This document shows, piece by piece, positions 43,833 through 57,122 of a stretch of 64,000 nt of DNA. The translations under genes were made by a program, and so were the position numbers. This DNA is from Cryoendolithus antarcticus. Taxonomy: Eukaryota > Ascomycota > Dothideomycetes > Cladosporiales > Cladosporiaceae. Where the stretch lies: the NCBI GenBank assembly GCA_002077065.1, contig NAJO01000023.1, positions 434,001 to 498,000 on the forward strand, read 5' to 3'. The first letter of the stretch is position 1. Each line of letters starts with the position of its first letter. The notes below the pieces were generated by a model, which saw only the letters and a program-made list of their open reading frames with translations, was not told the DNA's origin and did not search any database.

Positions 43833-44358
43833 GAAAAAAGGAAAGCAGATTCAGACTAGAAGGGAAGGGGAATATGTACCAGCAATCGAGCGCCAAGCCG
43901 CAGCTGCACAGTCATCAGCTGACGCCTCAGGATTTCAGGCACAGATGTTTGCGTCTGCTCAATGATGCTCAGATGTCGTCGCAATGACTTGGGGCGTGTT
44001 CGTGTGCTCCAATTCGTTTTGCGAGGAGTCGTCAGATGCCCTTCTCTTATATACAATGTTAGAAGTCCTACCAATACTGAGGTTCAGCATCTTTCACGCC
44101 CTGCTACACGCAACAGCGAGTCCACGTGACCTTCGCCCTTCTACACCGAACGGGGCGATAATCCGCAGATGTTCACCGTACTTGGAAAGGCAGTATGATC
44201 ACAATGCTTCTCTCTGTTGTGGGAAAGCTGCTTGATACACTTCTTTTTGTCATTGTCTCATGAGAGCTTTGCTATTCCTCTCACTCAACCACCCACAGAC
44301 TGTACACAGTTTCGTTACATGTCATGTCAGTCGCCTGACCCACCTTGGTATATTGCAT
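43833..44358. promoter_or_regulatory. U2 5' flank and 3' flank of the AGP2-like permease gene
   Basis: On the minus strand a TACATATT element lies about 40 nt upstream of the proposed U2 start, and a stronger TATATAAG lies at 44053-44046, about 215 nt upstream. A pyrimidine tract ending TTTTTTCTCCAG directly abuts the U2 5' end. This leaves open a longer precursor or a second, leader intron. No protein gene is seen. Confidence 0.4.
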
Positions 44359-46549
44359 TTAAGCGACACTGCTCCTCCGCCTGTCCACACCACCCTTCTG
44401 TCGCTTGATACCGACCATCTGGATGATCTCCGTCCAGAAGCCGACGGGCGGGTCCAAGAAAGTCGATTCGTACGCATCGACGGTGGGACGCTCCCAGGTA
44501 AGATCAGCACGCATCGGCGTGACGATCTTGGTCTTCTTGACAAGCTTCCAGACACCGAACGTGATGGGCGCTACGAGTCCGCGTTAGCCAAAATCGACAA
44601 AATGGAAAGGGGATTGGGACTGCTGCTTACCAAGGATCAACATGGTGTAGTAGATGAAGAAATTCTCGACACTCCATGGCCTGAAGCTGCTGTAGCCGTA
44701 GAAGAATACGATGAACAGCATCCAGCCGAGACCGATGTATGCCTAGAAATATTGTGTTAGCGACAGGACACAGCATTCGAGAAAGATCAGAGACTTACGC
44801 AGTAAGGCTGGAACCATCCCTTGTACGGGAAGGTGCGGCGATCAATGTTCTGAGCCTTGACAGCGCGCCAGAAGAAGATGTACGTCACGCACATCACAAT
44901 GTAGTTGATGACACCACCAGCAGTGACAAGATTGATGAGCCATCCGAGGACCTTGCTCGATCCGCTACTGACTTGCAGGAACGACAGGCAAGGGAAGATC
45001 ATGACGAAGGCGAAGCACCAGATGGGCACACCACCCTTTGTGCAGTGGCGCAGGATCTTTGGCGCACGACCCTCAAGCGCAAGCCCATAGAGTGAGCGCG
45101 TGGCGCAATAGGTGTAGGTGTTGCCGGCGCTGAAGATGGAGGTGACGAGGAGGGCATTGACAATGTGTGGCAAGACACCGATGCCCAGGTTGGACATGGC
45201 AATCACGTAGGGCGAGGCCGCAGCAGTGCCGCCACCGGTTCCAGTGCCGTTGACAACATCGAGGAGAGTCGGGTCCTTGGAAGAGACAACGATACCAGCG
45301 AAGAGGGCGCCAGCGATGAAGAAGATACCGAACCGCCAGTACACAGTCTTGAACGCGTTCTTGATGTAGATGCGGGGGCGCTTAGCCTCAGCGGCGACCA
45401 TCGAGATGTACTCCGGGCCGACGACACAGAAGGAAGCGCTCCACAATGCTGCGAGAAAGCCCTCGAAGCGGCCAATGCTTCCGGTAGACAGATGCTCGGC
45501 GAATGCCAAGGGCGATTTCCAGTACCTGAAACCGTACGCATCGTTCGCAGGGTTGCCGCCGCACATCGTCACGAAGGTGAAGCTGAACAGCAGGAAGATC
45601 AAGATGACCTTGCCACCTGAGAGCCAGAACTCGGCCTCTCCGTATGCCCTGACAGCTAAGACGTTGAGAAGACTGTTTTGTACGTGTCAGCTCTGATATC
45701 GTATTGTCTCACCAAAATCAAGCAAATTGCAACAAGCCTATGGGAGAGTGTGCGCCCGCTGGCTGCACACGCGCAGCTGAATCTGCATCAACCGATACGA
45801 AAGAGACCGGTCGCTGTCGCTCATGAAATTTTCACCGCAAGGAAAAGGTGCTCTGGACGCAATAGCGCTGATCGACAACGCGCGTAAAGGGGAGGGGCAA
45901 TCATTCGGGCCAAAGAGATCTTCTGTGAAAAAGAGTCGCACTGGGAGTTGCCGCATATGGGGAGATCATACCCGTATAGAACCTATGCAATGCGTCAGTT
46001 CCCGATTCGACCGACTGAGATCGAAACATATTCAGATAGTGTACTCACAATACACGCAATGGGGATGCTGTAGGCCGGGATGTGGTCACTCCAGTATCCG
46101 AGCACGGTAGTGAGAGCAGTAATCTCAAAGGGAATCAGAAGCGCCTCGTAGATGAAAAAGTTCCAGCCGGCCATGAATCCGAAAGCTTCGTCTACGAAAT
46201 GGCCTGCCAAGCGAATGAATCCACCAGATACAGGGAATAGTACAGTCATCTCAGCGATGCAGTTGTTGACCAGGCCGAGGAAGCATGAGTAGACGAGGTA
46301 GGCGAGGAACAAGCTTGCGGGTCCTCCGCGCACGAGACCACCGCCGATGGAGACGAAGAGCGCAGTACCAATGGAGCCTCCAATGGCGATGAGCTGGATC
46401 TGTCGATTTCCAAGACGGCGCTGGAGCTGATCGGTGTTCTCTGCTATCTCGCCCTCTTGTGTGTATATGATGTCGCTATCATGGTAGTCCGGCGAGCCAT
46501 CAGCATAGACGCCGGACTTCTCCTTGTCTTTGCTATCCCAGAAAGGCAT
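44359..46549 (-). CDS. Amino-acid/polyamine permease, APC superfamily, AGP2/YAT-like
   Basis: Five exons: 46549-46049, 45982-45972, 45672-44799, 44742-44631 and 44570-44359, 569 aa. The 11-nt second exon encodes VLYG across the junction IACI-VLYG-LLNVLAVRAYG, which continues the fourth helix as expected for the family. Its flanking introns are 66 and 299 nt; the others are 56 and 60 nt. The protein starts with a hydrophilic tail, then RRLGNRQIQLIAIGGSIGTA, the classic YAT first helix. NNCIAEMTVLFPVSGGFIRL, GFMAGWNFFIYEALLIPFEI and FSFTFVTMCGGNP follow. These match fungal AGP2-like permeases, known in yeast for carnitine, polyamine and amino-acid uptake or sensing. Twelve helices are plausible. 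The exact substrate is not decidable. Confidence 0.88.
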
Positions 46550-48317
46550 GGTGGATGTGTCGCCAAAATAATGGCGAGAGTCGGGTTAGTGGTATAGTGC
46601 GCAACGCGCAGAGGGTGTGGTAAAGAAAGAGGAAGATCAGAAAGAATCGCAGAGCAGAGTACTACGCCACGGGACCGCTGACTTTAAGAGAGACATGGGT
46701 TGGCGAGGTGGATGCAGGCTAGCTGGAGTGGTGGAGTAAGGTTTGATGTCACGACCGGGCCTGGGCAGAGGCGTCGAGCGGGCAGGGCACGCGACTCGAC
46801 CAGTACTAGCTTTGCTTTGCGGCCTGGCACCGCATCCTTTCGCCTTTCTTTTGCGCACTAAGGCGGCGATGTGCGTGGCTTGGATCTGCAAAGGTTGCAT
46901 GGTATGGTACTGACAAGGCGGGGTTCCTTATCAAAGGTTCGAGCCTCAGGGTTCCTCTCCCACGCGATCGGTAAGATTTACTGCGCGTTTTGTCAAGCCA
47001 AGCAATTCGCTAACCGGAAGTGCACAGCTCCGATGGTCATCGATCTCGTGCTCTGGATTGAATCTTGCTGGATTCAGGACCGCAATTGGTCTTTGGGCGT
47101 GATAAGCAGATTACAATGCCACCGCAGTGAGTCCGGTTCTGCGCATGGGCAACATGCATGTACACTGTCCGCATCCTCGTCGCATAGTGGCACAGTCATC
47201 ATCCCAACTTTTCCGGGTGCGCGGCAGCACTAAACGGTCTGGGCTCCGAGAGGTACTGGGAAGTGGGGTTGACTTTGAGCCAAGAAATGGTATGGAGTGG
47301 GCGGAGTCAGATGTGACGTCCAAGATATTGGTGTATATGTTGGTTTGCCATCATCGACACTATGCACACGAGATTTCTTGAAGCAGTCCTCCGCTCCTTG
47401 TATGGATCAGCAACGTCCGAAGAAAGCAAAGGACTCCACGCCTCCTCCATGGAGCAGGAAGTAGTATGCTGAGTGGGCAGAAGTCCGCTCCCCAACTCAC
47501 AACTTAGCACTCCGAACAGGTATCGATCGATACGGCCTAGCCGACGCGGCACGAGCCTTCCCTCCACACCCGAGAGATATCACAGCGCCACGCCTACTAC
47601 AACCGAGTGGCTTATCATGCAAGTACAGGAACATGTGTCTGATAAGGGAAGCAGTATCCCCAGTATCGTCTGATCAGCGACATGGATCACGGACGGAACG
47701 CGGTCTACTGCCGTTGAGCAGTCAAAGCTTGACGCAGTATGCAATCTCCAACGAGACCGAAAGTCCAATGGATCAATGCTTTTGTATTACTACAGTATCC
47801 GAGTCGTATGCTCGTCCAAGCGCAGGTAATCGCCTACCGCTTTCGTACGACATGCAGTCGTTGCGCCCTGTGAAGAAAGCTCAGGGGTGCTCAGGGTCCC
47901 CATCCGCGCGTCCTGAGTCTTCTGGTGTCCATGCCAAACGCGAACGCTGCTCTGTCCCACAGGACTATGCCCTCCATTTCGCGCTCGTCATGGCGAGAGC
48001 ATCGTTTTGCTCGAAAAGACATCCGGGCGTTCCGCTCAACAGCTCAGTGTCCTCCGTCTCGCGCTCGTCATGGCGAGACGGTCGCTATACATTGTAAGCA
48101 CCGCGCATAAGTGTGTCCGATAGTGCTTGCTGTTGCGCAACACCGGCATCCAACAAAAGTCGTCGTCGTGGTCGCAATACAATGACACTTTCCTCGTTCA
48201 ATGAGACACCGACAAAACCTCTCTCAACACCGAAACGGCCTGTGCGCATCCCTCGGCGCCCTGTCGTTGTCGTTCGAGATGAGCTGCCTCCTGGCATAAG
48301 CAACCTGCACCACCACG
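46550..48317. other. Long intergenic region between permease and 2EXR-like gene
   Basis: About 1.77 kb. It includes the permease promoter and the 3' side of the 2EXR-like gene. Plus-strand frames at 47633-48097 and 48113-48535 are open, but the first is low-complexity and the second runs antisense through a real gene. The diverged direct repeat listed separately lies near the end. Confidence 0.4.
47971..48078. repeat. Diverged direct repeat, two 28-bp copies 80 bp apart
   Basis: Copies at 47971-47998 and 48051-48078 share CCTCC.T.TCGCGCTCGTCA followed by TGGCGAGA, with two differences. Each copy also contains a short inverted pair (TCTCGC in the second copy, GCGAGA in both). No gene depends on it. 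Confidence 0.55.
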
Positions 48318-49505
48318 TCAGTCTAGCTCTACAATACAAGACGGTAGGACCGAATTCACCTCATCCAGATCCTTCGCCAGGTTGGCGTTCTTGTCCACCA
48401 CACTCCTCACCTCCTCACAGACATTCCCCTCGAGCACAATCTCGCACTGCTTCGGCAGCCATCTCAGAATATCAAAAGCGTTCGCATACACAGTGGTATT
48501 GCCATTCGTCCCGCTCCCGTCTGCGCCCGGGATGACGAACGGCATGTTGATACAGAGCTGCCTCAAGCGCCAACAGTACCGGAAGCTCAGCCTCACGACC
48601 TCAGCGAAGCGCTCCAAGATGTCGTTGTGCGTCGGTATCGTGACGTGGATGCGTTTGATCTGCCCGCGAGAGCGCTGGTGAAGAGCTGAGAGGGTGTACT
48701 GCGCGGTATTGAGGTCGAGCGTGAAGACGTTGTCGCCGTAGAGGATGTTGCGAGCTTCCTTGTAGACAAGCTTGTTGGTGCGGAGGATTGTGACGAGTAG
48801 CGGGTCGGCGTCTTGAGGACGAGCTGCGCGGAGTGGGGTGTGGAGGTCTTCGGCGCTGCTGGAGGCAGGGGTGCTTTGCGGTGAAGGGCGGTGGACGCCG
48901 GCGTAGACAGTGAGAGGATTTGTGCTGTTCGGGTGTCCGGTAGTCGCGACAGGGCCGCGGTGCAAAGAGCGGACTGCACGGCGCCAGGGACGGGGTGGGG
49001 CCGCCGTGAATATGGTGGGGACAGCCATCATGGCGGCGAGAGATCCTGGATCGCTAACACTCGTCAAGGGCTGCTGATTCTCGTCCACGGCCTCACAGGC
49101 TGTTGCCTTGGGGACAGGCGTGAGCTCTTTCGAGAGCATGATGGGGTAAGGTCGAGTCAAACACGCGCGGTAGATCTCCAGGCGCACCTCTGTGGGTAGG
49201 TCCATGAGTCTGAAGGGCTTGAACTCCAGTTCCACCTTCTGCTTTCCCTTGCCCCTCCCAGATACGTGCGAGCCTCCGCTCATCACGCCGTCCGCCATCC
49301 CTTCGATATCAACCCCCAGTTCCCCATCGTGATCCTCTGCTCCCGTGTGTGATCTCAAGCGCATCTTAGACCTCTTGACAATCTCACCAACGGGATGCAC
49401 AGAAGATCTGATCTTGCGCTTCTTCCCAATTCCCTCCTGCCGTAGTGACCTATTCGTCAAGGGCAATTCCATCGTATCTTCCCGTGAATCTGGTACTGCC
49501 GACAT
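48318..49505 (-). CDS. 2EXR/F-box-like domain protein of unknown function
   Basis: One exon; ATG 49505 gives 395 aa, and the frame is open to 49577 without an earlier ATG. A basic N-terminal region (GIGKKRKIRSSVHPVGEIVK), possibly a nuclear signal, is followed by FRLMDLPTEVRLEIYRACL. This is the F-box-like start of 2EXR/DUF7730-type fungal proteins. TILRTNKLVYKEARNILYGD and VFTLDLN are the matching second block of that family. A Pro/Ser-rich insert separates the two blocks. Such proteins are numerous in Pezizomycotina and have no defined role. I rely on the L-P-x-E-V/I-R-x-x-I-Y and N-x-x-x-Y-x-E-A patterns. Neighbours give no hint. Confidence 0.75.
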   Translation of the reverse strand: MSAVPDSREDTMELPLTNRSLRQEGIGKKRKIRSSVHPVGEIVKRSKMRLRSHTGAEDHDGELGVDIEGMADGVMSGGSHVSGRGKGKQKVELEFKPFRLMDLPTEVRLEIYRACLTRPYPIMLSKELTPVPKATACEAVDENQQPLTSVSDPGSLAAMMAVPTIFTAAPPRPWRRAVRSLHRGPVATTGHPNSTNPLTVYAGVHRPSPQSTPASSSAEDLHTPLRAARPQDADPLLVTILRTNKLVYKEARNILYGDNVFTLDLNTAQYTLSALHQRSRGQIKRIHVTIPTHNDILERFAEVVRLSFRYCWRLRQLCINMPFVIPGADGSGTNGNTTVYANAFDILRWLPKQCEIVLEGNVCEEVRSVVDKNANLAKDLDEVNSVLPSCIVELD

Positions 49506-50395
49506 CTCCCTGCGATCTAGCACGCGCGTTGTTGCCCAGAGCACCCAGCGACCATGAGTGGTAGACGAGTGACTCAATAAGGAGCTATGCGGCAGAAGAG
49601 ACCCTGGAATTCGTCCGTTTGGTCGAGCGTTTGCGTGTTAACAGTGGTACGCGGCACGATGCGGGAAGTGCGAAGGAAGTAGCCAGCTACAATGCGCGGG
49701 ATGCAATGCCAGTGTATGATGTTTTGATGAATCCAACAGCCGATCCGAGACGCCCAAGTGTGGCCTCGTGTGGAGGCAAGTGCAAATTAATTTGTTGTGG
49801 TAGTGCTGTGCGGGAGTGTCCGCCATGAGGTTGAAGTCGAGCTGGAAGGAACGCAGGCTTCTAACAGCAAGGAAGGCACGATCACAGCAGGACACCACAC
49901 GAAACTTCCACGCTCTAGGCAATAATGGACCAGTGAGACGCAGACACGGGTCAAAAGCGTCCATACTCTCACACTATCTCGTCAGCCAGACCTCTGGCTT
50001 CGAAGGCACTTCCATGCGCCAGTGGTATTACGCCCTCGATTCCATCTGTTACATTCTAACCGGTTGCGAAACCATCCATTGCACGCCCCACTCCCGTCCA
50101 GAATTTTCAATGCCCGGCTCCTGAAAGAGCCAGGCAGGTATAGTACACCAGCGCCATCCGGGTCGTACACTCGTCAGCTAGAGATGAGAGAAATATCGAT
50201 GCATTATGCCGGCGACGCGCAGCTGTATGGTCGCGCATCGCCGGTAATTAGAAGCCATGTAGAGGCTTAGTCGTGTGGTGATGGTCTAGAGAGACACGTT
50301 GTGACATAGGAAATGATGTCCTGCAGATTGCGCTTCTCGTGAAGCAGCACGCTGCAAGGCGGCACTCCAGAGAGGTGATTGAAGTGCTCAATGAT
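49506..50395. other. Intergenic region between 2EXR-like gene and C2H2 gene
   Basis: About 890 bp covering the 5' flank of the 2EXR-like gene and the 3' flank of the C2H2 gene beyond its possible extension. No gene or repeat seen. Confidence 0.4.
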
Positions 50396-50611
50396 TCAGA
50401 GGGAGTCTTCCTCTGGATCTTCAGTTGTGGCGAGTAGCTCACTCAGCCGACGGATCTTGTCGGGGCTGATAGGCTTCGGTTGTGCGAGCGCAGGGTAGAT
50501 GAGTGATGGATCCACGACATTCTCCGTCTCCTCTTGTTTGATAATCGGCGCAGCAGACGCAGCCTCGGCCTGCGCAGGCGCGATTGGGGCTACACTCGAG
50601 CGTTCATCCTC
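50396..50611 (-). other. In-frame C-terminal extension of the C2H2 gene after TAG
   Basis: 71 codons follow the TAG without another stop, in the same frame, ending at TGA 50398-50396. The composition (Ala/Glu/Pro, an IIKQEE motif, ending SELLATTEDPEEDSL) fits a transcription-factor tail. No intron can remove the TAG: donors of adequate quality either break the frame or delete clearly coding Gln/His-rich sequence. Confidence 0.6.
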
Positions 50612-52269
<1,658 letters not shown>

Positions 52270-54796
52270 TCACGACCGTCTTTCCTATGCGCTCGACACG
52301 TTTTTGATCCAAGGCTTACTGACTGGCAGAGTTTTACGGTCGCACGTGATGACGCGCCACCGGTGAGGCGTGGTGATCTCGGCGCACCGTCACAGATGTG
52401 TTGTTGTTAAAGCAGCGTCGACGTGCTGCTATCATGCGTATAGGTGTGTGCGGGTGTCGATGAAGTATATGTGGTACGTGCGTGATTTATCGAAGTCTTG
52501 ATGATGAGCAAGGACAACAACACTCTGCACACTTTGCGCTCAGTCAGCCAATGTTCTTCTCTCGTCGCAAGCGCCCTGCTGCGTTGCATTTGCCAGTGCT
52601 CTCACCAGGCTCTCTCAAGTCGACTCTGGTGTCCACAGACGCCTCGCATACGCAGAGTCAACTCGAGGGGCCCGTGGGAGAGTCTGGCAGTCGCATACCG
52701 CGCGTCCATCGTGCCTTCCAAAGGAATGATCATCTCACGTACCTTCCTCAACCTGTTCTCAATGCGATCCAGTCCAAATGTAAATGAGAAGAAGCCCAAG
52801 CTGCAGACCGATGCACCAAAATGTCGGTCGTGTTGCTGATGCGCGCTGTGAAGGCGTCCGTGCTGTGTGTTTAAGAGAAGGCCCCTGGATCACTTGCGCC
52901 GCTTGGGGGTCAGTTTCGGGACCGTCCGTCCGGCTGCTTCCTTCTGGCTTCGACCCAAGAATAGCCCTCTGACCTCCTTTCAGTTTCAGATCGCAACACT
53001 CTGATTGCTCGACTATCACAACCCTTCTGTTGATTATTATTTGTCCCCCACGCCGTGATCTGCTGGTAGCTTGAAGCACTCTACTACCACGCCAGCACGC
53101 GCTCTGTACCGTGGTTCGGTACGACCTCGCCGAGTCCGTGTCCCAAGCGGTAGACTCGAGTGCCGGTAGAGAGGATAGCTGACGTCTTAGACCGCGCTGT
53201 AACCAAAGGACAAGCAATGGTGTGCTGCTTCGATGATCGGTATACCCTGTCGGATGTGCCGTTGAGAGTCGAATGAGGATCGACGGATGTCGAGTGTGCC
53301 GGGTCTGATGATCGTTGACGAGCGTTGTTGCTTACTTCGCCAGCGAGAAGGTCAACAACACTGCTGTCCGTCTGGTTGAGCGATCAATTGAATTTCGATG
53401 CGTCTTTCAGATTTCAACCCGCCCTGTGGCCTGTATCGATCGACGCAGCGATTCTTCAGCGTACTCCGCAACAAGGCCCAAATTACAGCAACACGAGAGA
53501 AACAGCGACATGACTGTAGATCCTCTCCACCCCTTCTATATGACTGCGCAAGCGCCACATGGCGTCAATCGAAGCGACCGACTTTTCTAGCATCAGCACA
53601 TGCAACAGGGCTGTTCAAACGACATGGTCTCAGGTTGTAGGGCTGAGCGAACGGATCACTGTACGGTCTACACGGGGCCACGGGCTGCGATGCGAGATTA
53701 AACACGATGACTGTCACGGGACTACGGTCCATAGGGAGCGTCACTGGTTTGGTGATGTATGTAGACGGAGAAGTGGACGCATGATAGCGATGCTTCGGAA
53801 CCCGTTGGTGGAGATTTCGTGAGTCTCACGTATAGCGCATGGACCTATAGTTGTTTCGAAGCAACGCGAAGTTGTACTGTAATCAAGTGATCTCGATTAC
53901 CGGATCGACCGAGTCCGCTGCGTCTATGCGATGCCGTCCGTCTGAGGTTCTCCAACATTTACACTTTGTGGAAGGTACGAGTAGCAAGCCAAGTTCAGGT
54001 CGCTTGGTCGCGGCTTCCAAATGTCGAGTCAGCGATATCGAGCATCCATCTCACCATGAACATCCCGTCAATCCTTACAGTACCACACCCTTGCAACCGA
54101 CATTCACAGGGCATTTAGGGCAGACCTAGAGAATAATCTTCGAAGCACGCTAGAAGACGGCACACAGCCCTCGACAACGGCGGCCATCTTTCTTCGATAT
54201 CCACCTGGGCACGGTCGGGCACTGCTCGCACGCACTAAACCGCTATGTTCCACGCGAGTGAACCTACACGCACCGCCTGCCGGCGCTATCATGGAGCTGA
54301 TCTCGGTTCAACCGTTCGACCATGACGTTGCACGCATTAGCATGAGTAGACTCGACTACATTACAACCGAAAGTGTGCCTGCCCCCGAACGACTCGCGCT
54401 ATGAAGCGATCGATCCGACCGCGATGCGGAGAACGATCTTGATTCGTTGACACGACGGTATTCGCCGAGTCGTCGAGTCAAGACCGGCCGAGCTGCTGCC
54501 ATCGCGGTGTCAGCTCGGGGGCGTTGCTTGCAGACAGCGATCAGGTACGCCCTCGTGCAGTGCCCACGAGTCTTTGGAAGAGTGTGTTGACCGTGCTGTC
54601 ATTGTGAGCAGATGCATGAGAACGCTCGACAATCTTCGACCACAAGCAAACGGTCGCAATCAGCACACCCAGCGATCGTTTGATAGTCGGGGGCACAGAG
54701 CATCTGCAATGGTCCATGTGTTGTACAAGTTCATACTTACACCGGCGGGCCTCCCATGTTCTCGACCTCAGCCTCTGCCATGACGTCTCACATCCC
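52270..54796. other. Long intergenic region upstream of the C2H2 gene
   Basis: About 2.5 kb between the start of the C2H2 gene and the end of the SOD gene. A long promoter is common for fungal regulators. All open frames are short, overlapping and featureless. I looked for small multi-exon Cys-rich genes like the one at 29.4 kb and found none. Confidence 0.4.
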
Positions 54797-55611
54797 TCAC
54801 TTATACCTCCCCTCCACCGCCTTCCAGTTCACCACACTCCAAATCGCCCCGAAATATTCCGCCTTCCGGTTCTGATACTGCAAATAATACGCATGCTCCC
54901 ACGCATCAACGCCCAACAGCGGCCTGAACTGCCCAACCACAGCGTCCTGATTTGCGTACGTCTTGATTCCGATTGCGCCAGTCTGCGTATCTTGCACCAG
55001 CCAGGCCCAGCCCGAGCCTTGGATGCCGGCGAGTGCGGTGTTAAAGGTACTTTTGAAGGAGTCGAGGGAGCCGAAGGAGGAGTCTATGGCTTTTGCGAGG
55101 GCGCCTGATGGGGGAGTGCCGCCGCCGGAGGATGTGGGGGCGAGGTTCTCCCAGAAGAGGGAGTGATTTGTGTGGCCGCCTGCATGATGTTAGCTATGCT
55201 GGCCAATAGAGACTGTGATTCGAGGTTGCTGGGCGGACGTACCTCCGTGGAAGTTGATCAGAGGTTGTGTAGCAAGCTGAGTTGTGATATCACCCTTATG
55301 CTGTGCTTCTTGTAGCTTCTCGATCGCCGTGTTGTAGCTGTTCACGTAGGTTTGGTGGTGTTTGGAGTGGTGCAGCTCCATGATCTGGCCGCTGATCGCA
55401 GGCTCGAGGGCGCCATAGTCGTCTGCATGTATTATTCAGTCGAATGCGATCTGTGTCTTCGGTATGGGAAGCACTTACAGGGCAGATCAGGTAGCGTTGC
55501 CTTTCCGCGGACAAATGTGGTGCTGAGGGTAGCAGCTCGTGGAACGGCGGAAGCTGTGGAAGCGCGCACAGCGCTGCGGAGAGCGTTCGTGCGAAGGAGT
55601 GTGGAAGCCAT
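54797..55611 (-). CDS. SOD2: Mitochondrial manganese (Fe/Mn-type) superoxide dismutase
   Basis: Exons are 55611-55479, 55422-55243 and 55179-54797, 231 aa; introns of 56 and 63 nt have GTAAGT and GTACGT donors. The first 35 residues are basic and hydroxylated ([18 protein letters not shown]), a mitochondrial presequence. The mature protein starts [20 protein letters not shown]. The four metal ligands are visible: His in [13 protein letters not shown], His in [13 protein letters not shown], and Asp and His in [14 protein letters not shown]. It converts superoxide to hydrogen peroxide in the matrix. The length and the order of blocks match the family. ATG 55611 is the only sensible start. Manganese rather than iron is inferred from the eukaryotic mitochondrial type. 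Confidence 0.95.
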
Positions 55612-56202
55612 GATAAGGGACGGGAAATTTCTCGGTTCTCAATGTTCGAGCGTATCCTAGAAATCAGTGCACCGTGGCATGGAGGCGTACTTCGCGGTGG
55701 TTTATGAAGCATTGGAGCTCGGCTCCGGCAGCGGACGTCATATCGGAGCACGGATTATGATTATCACGACGATGACAGAGCAGAGGCATTCGACGGCATA
55801 TGCTTGCAACAGAGCGCACTCATCGGATTAAAATCGACTTATTAGGCCTGAGCATGAAGCGACCTTGTAAGTGCACTACTCTCTTGCAACAACCGTGAAC
55901 CAAGTCACCTAGCTCCTGCCCAGCAACAAACGAGTGATGCGGAGCAGACCACCTCGTGTAGCTAATGGCAGTGGCGATCGAGTCTGGAGAACTACAGCTC
56001 GTAGAATTACAACGAGTAGTGTCGCACCATGCGGAGAAGGCGTGCGGATGGTACAAATGTGTTCAGATTGATGACTATACAGTGCGAATTACTCTGGGGT
56101 GTGACCGAGCTTGGGTCAGAATCGACAATGCTCGCACAGTGGTTTGCTGGTAGGCGAGCGCGTCGTGGGTGGCGTCAAGACCGCAGGATGAGGGACCGTA
56201 GT
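55612..56202. other. Intergenic region between QCR6 and SOD2
   Basis: About 590 bp. This is the 3' flank of QCR6 and the SOD2 promoter, both genes reading leftward. No motif that I would defend. Confidence 0.4.
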
Positions 56203-57122
56203 CTACTTGAGCTGTCGGAAGAGTTTGGGTGCGGCGCAAGCGCTGGCGCAGTGCATCATGTGGAAGACTTTATGGGCGAGTCAGACAGATGTTCATGAAG
56301 CTGCGACAAACGATCACACGTTGGATGAGCTGGGACTGAACTTACATTCTTCCACGCAGTCCTCTTCGGCCTTGCCGTGCTCCTCCTGCTGCTGCTGGAC
56401 GCGCTCGGCGCACTCGTCGTAGTGGTGCTTGAGGGGTGCACATTGCGAAGTACGCAGGCAGTCTGTGATAAGTCAGTATATGTACGGGTATGATCAGAAG
56501 TGCGATCGCTGCAAAGTTGTTGGCTACGCGACAGCTGGCCAAAAGTGGTGTGGCGGGTCGCTCGCAAGGCTCTGAACAGCGCTGCCCAACTGGAATTCGG
56601 GAACCACTCACCCTCTTCAAGCTTGGCCTTAGGATCAACCGGCTCGTCTTCCTCCTCTTCCTCTTCCTCTTCCTCGGCCTCCGGCTCATCATCCCCGCCA
56701 GCCTCCTCCTCATCCTCTCCATCATCCCCACCGAGCCCAGTCTGCTTCACACTCCCCCCATGCGGCCCACTAGCCTCCTTCCCCTTCTGCCCGCTGCTCG
56801 CGCCTCCCTCACCAGGCACATGTCCCTTCTCACCCTCCCCCGCAGTCCGACTCTTAGCCTTATCCGCAGTCTCAGCATTCGCGTCCTTCTCGTCGTCACT
56901 CTCCTCATCCGTCCCAGAATGAGCTAGCGAATCGCTCGCACCGCCCTTCGTGCCAGCGCCACGGCCATGTTGCGCTGTGCCGACGCCGCCGGAGTTCACG
57001 TCGGTGCCGCGGGATTGCTCGCCGCTGGTGTCCTCAGGGCCGGCGTTCTGGCGCTCTTCGGCCTCCGCGGGTTGGAAGGTGGCGGAGGTGTAGAGGTCGG
57101 AGAGGTAGTCGAAGAGTCCCAT
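56203..57122 (-). CDS. QCR6: QCR6, hinge subunit of the cytochrome bc1 complex (long acidic form)
   Basis: Exons are 57122-56612, 56462-56346 and 56267-56203, 230 aa; introns are 149 and 78 nt. The conserved end carries the CHCH-like cysteine pattern of the hinge protein: DCLRTSQCAPLKHHYDECAE, then HGKAEEDCVEE and FFHMMHCASACAAPKLFRQL. The final exon is only 65 nt and uses the acceptor ATAAAG rather than an earlier CAG that would give a stop at once. The N-terminus starts MGLFDYLSDLYTSATFQPAE. In between lies an unusually long Gly/Ser/Glu-rich region ending in about 25 nearly continuous acidic residues. The known role is an intermembrane-space acidic subunit aiding cytochrome c1 interaction. 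Yeast Qcr6 is about 147 aa, so this one is markedly longer. Confidence 0.9.

Noticed and set aside
46930..46960. tRNA-like B-box word GGTTCGAGCC
   Set aside because: The flanking bases cannot form a five-base T stem and no A box or acceptor stem lies at the right distance.
47633..48535. Plus-strand frames near the 2EXR-like gene
   Set aside because: The first is Ser/Arg low-complexity over a direct repeat; the second overlaps a real gene antisense.
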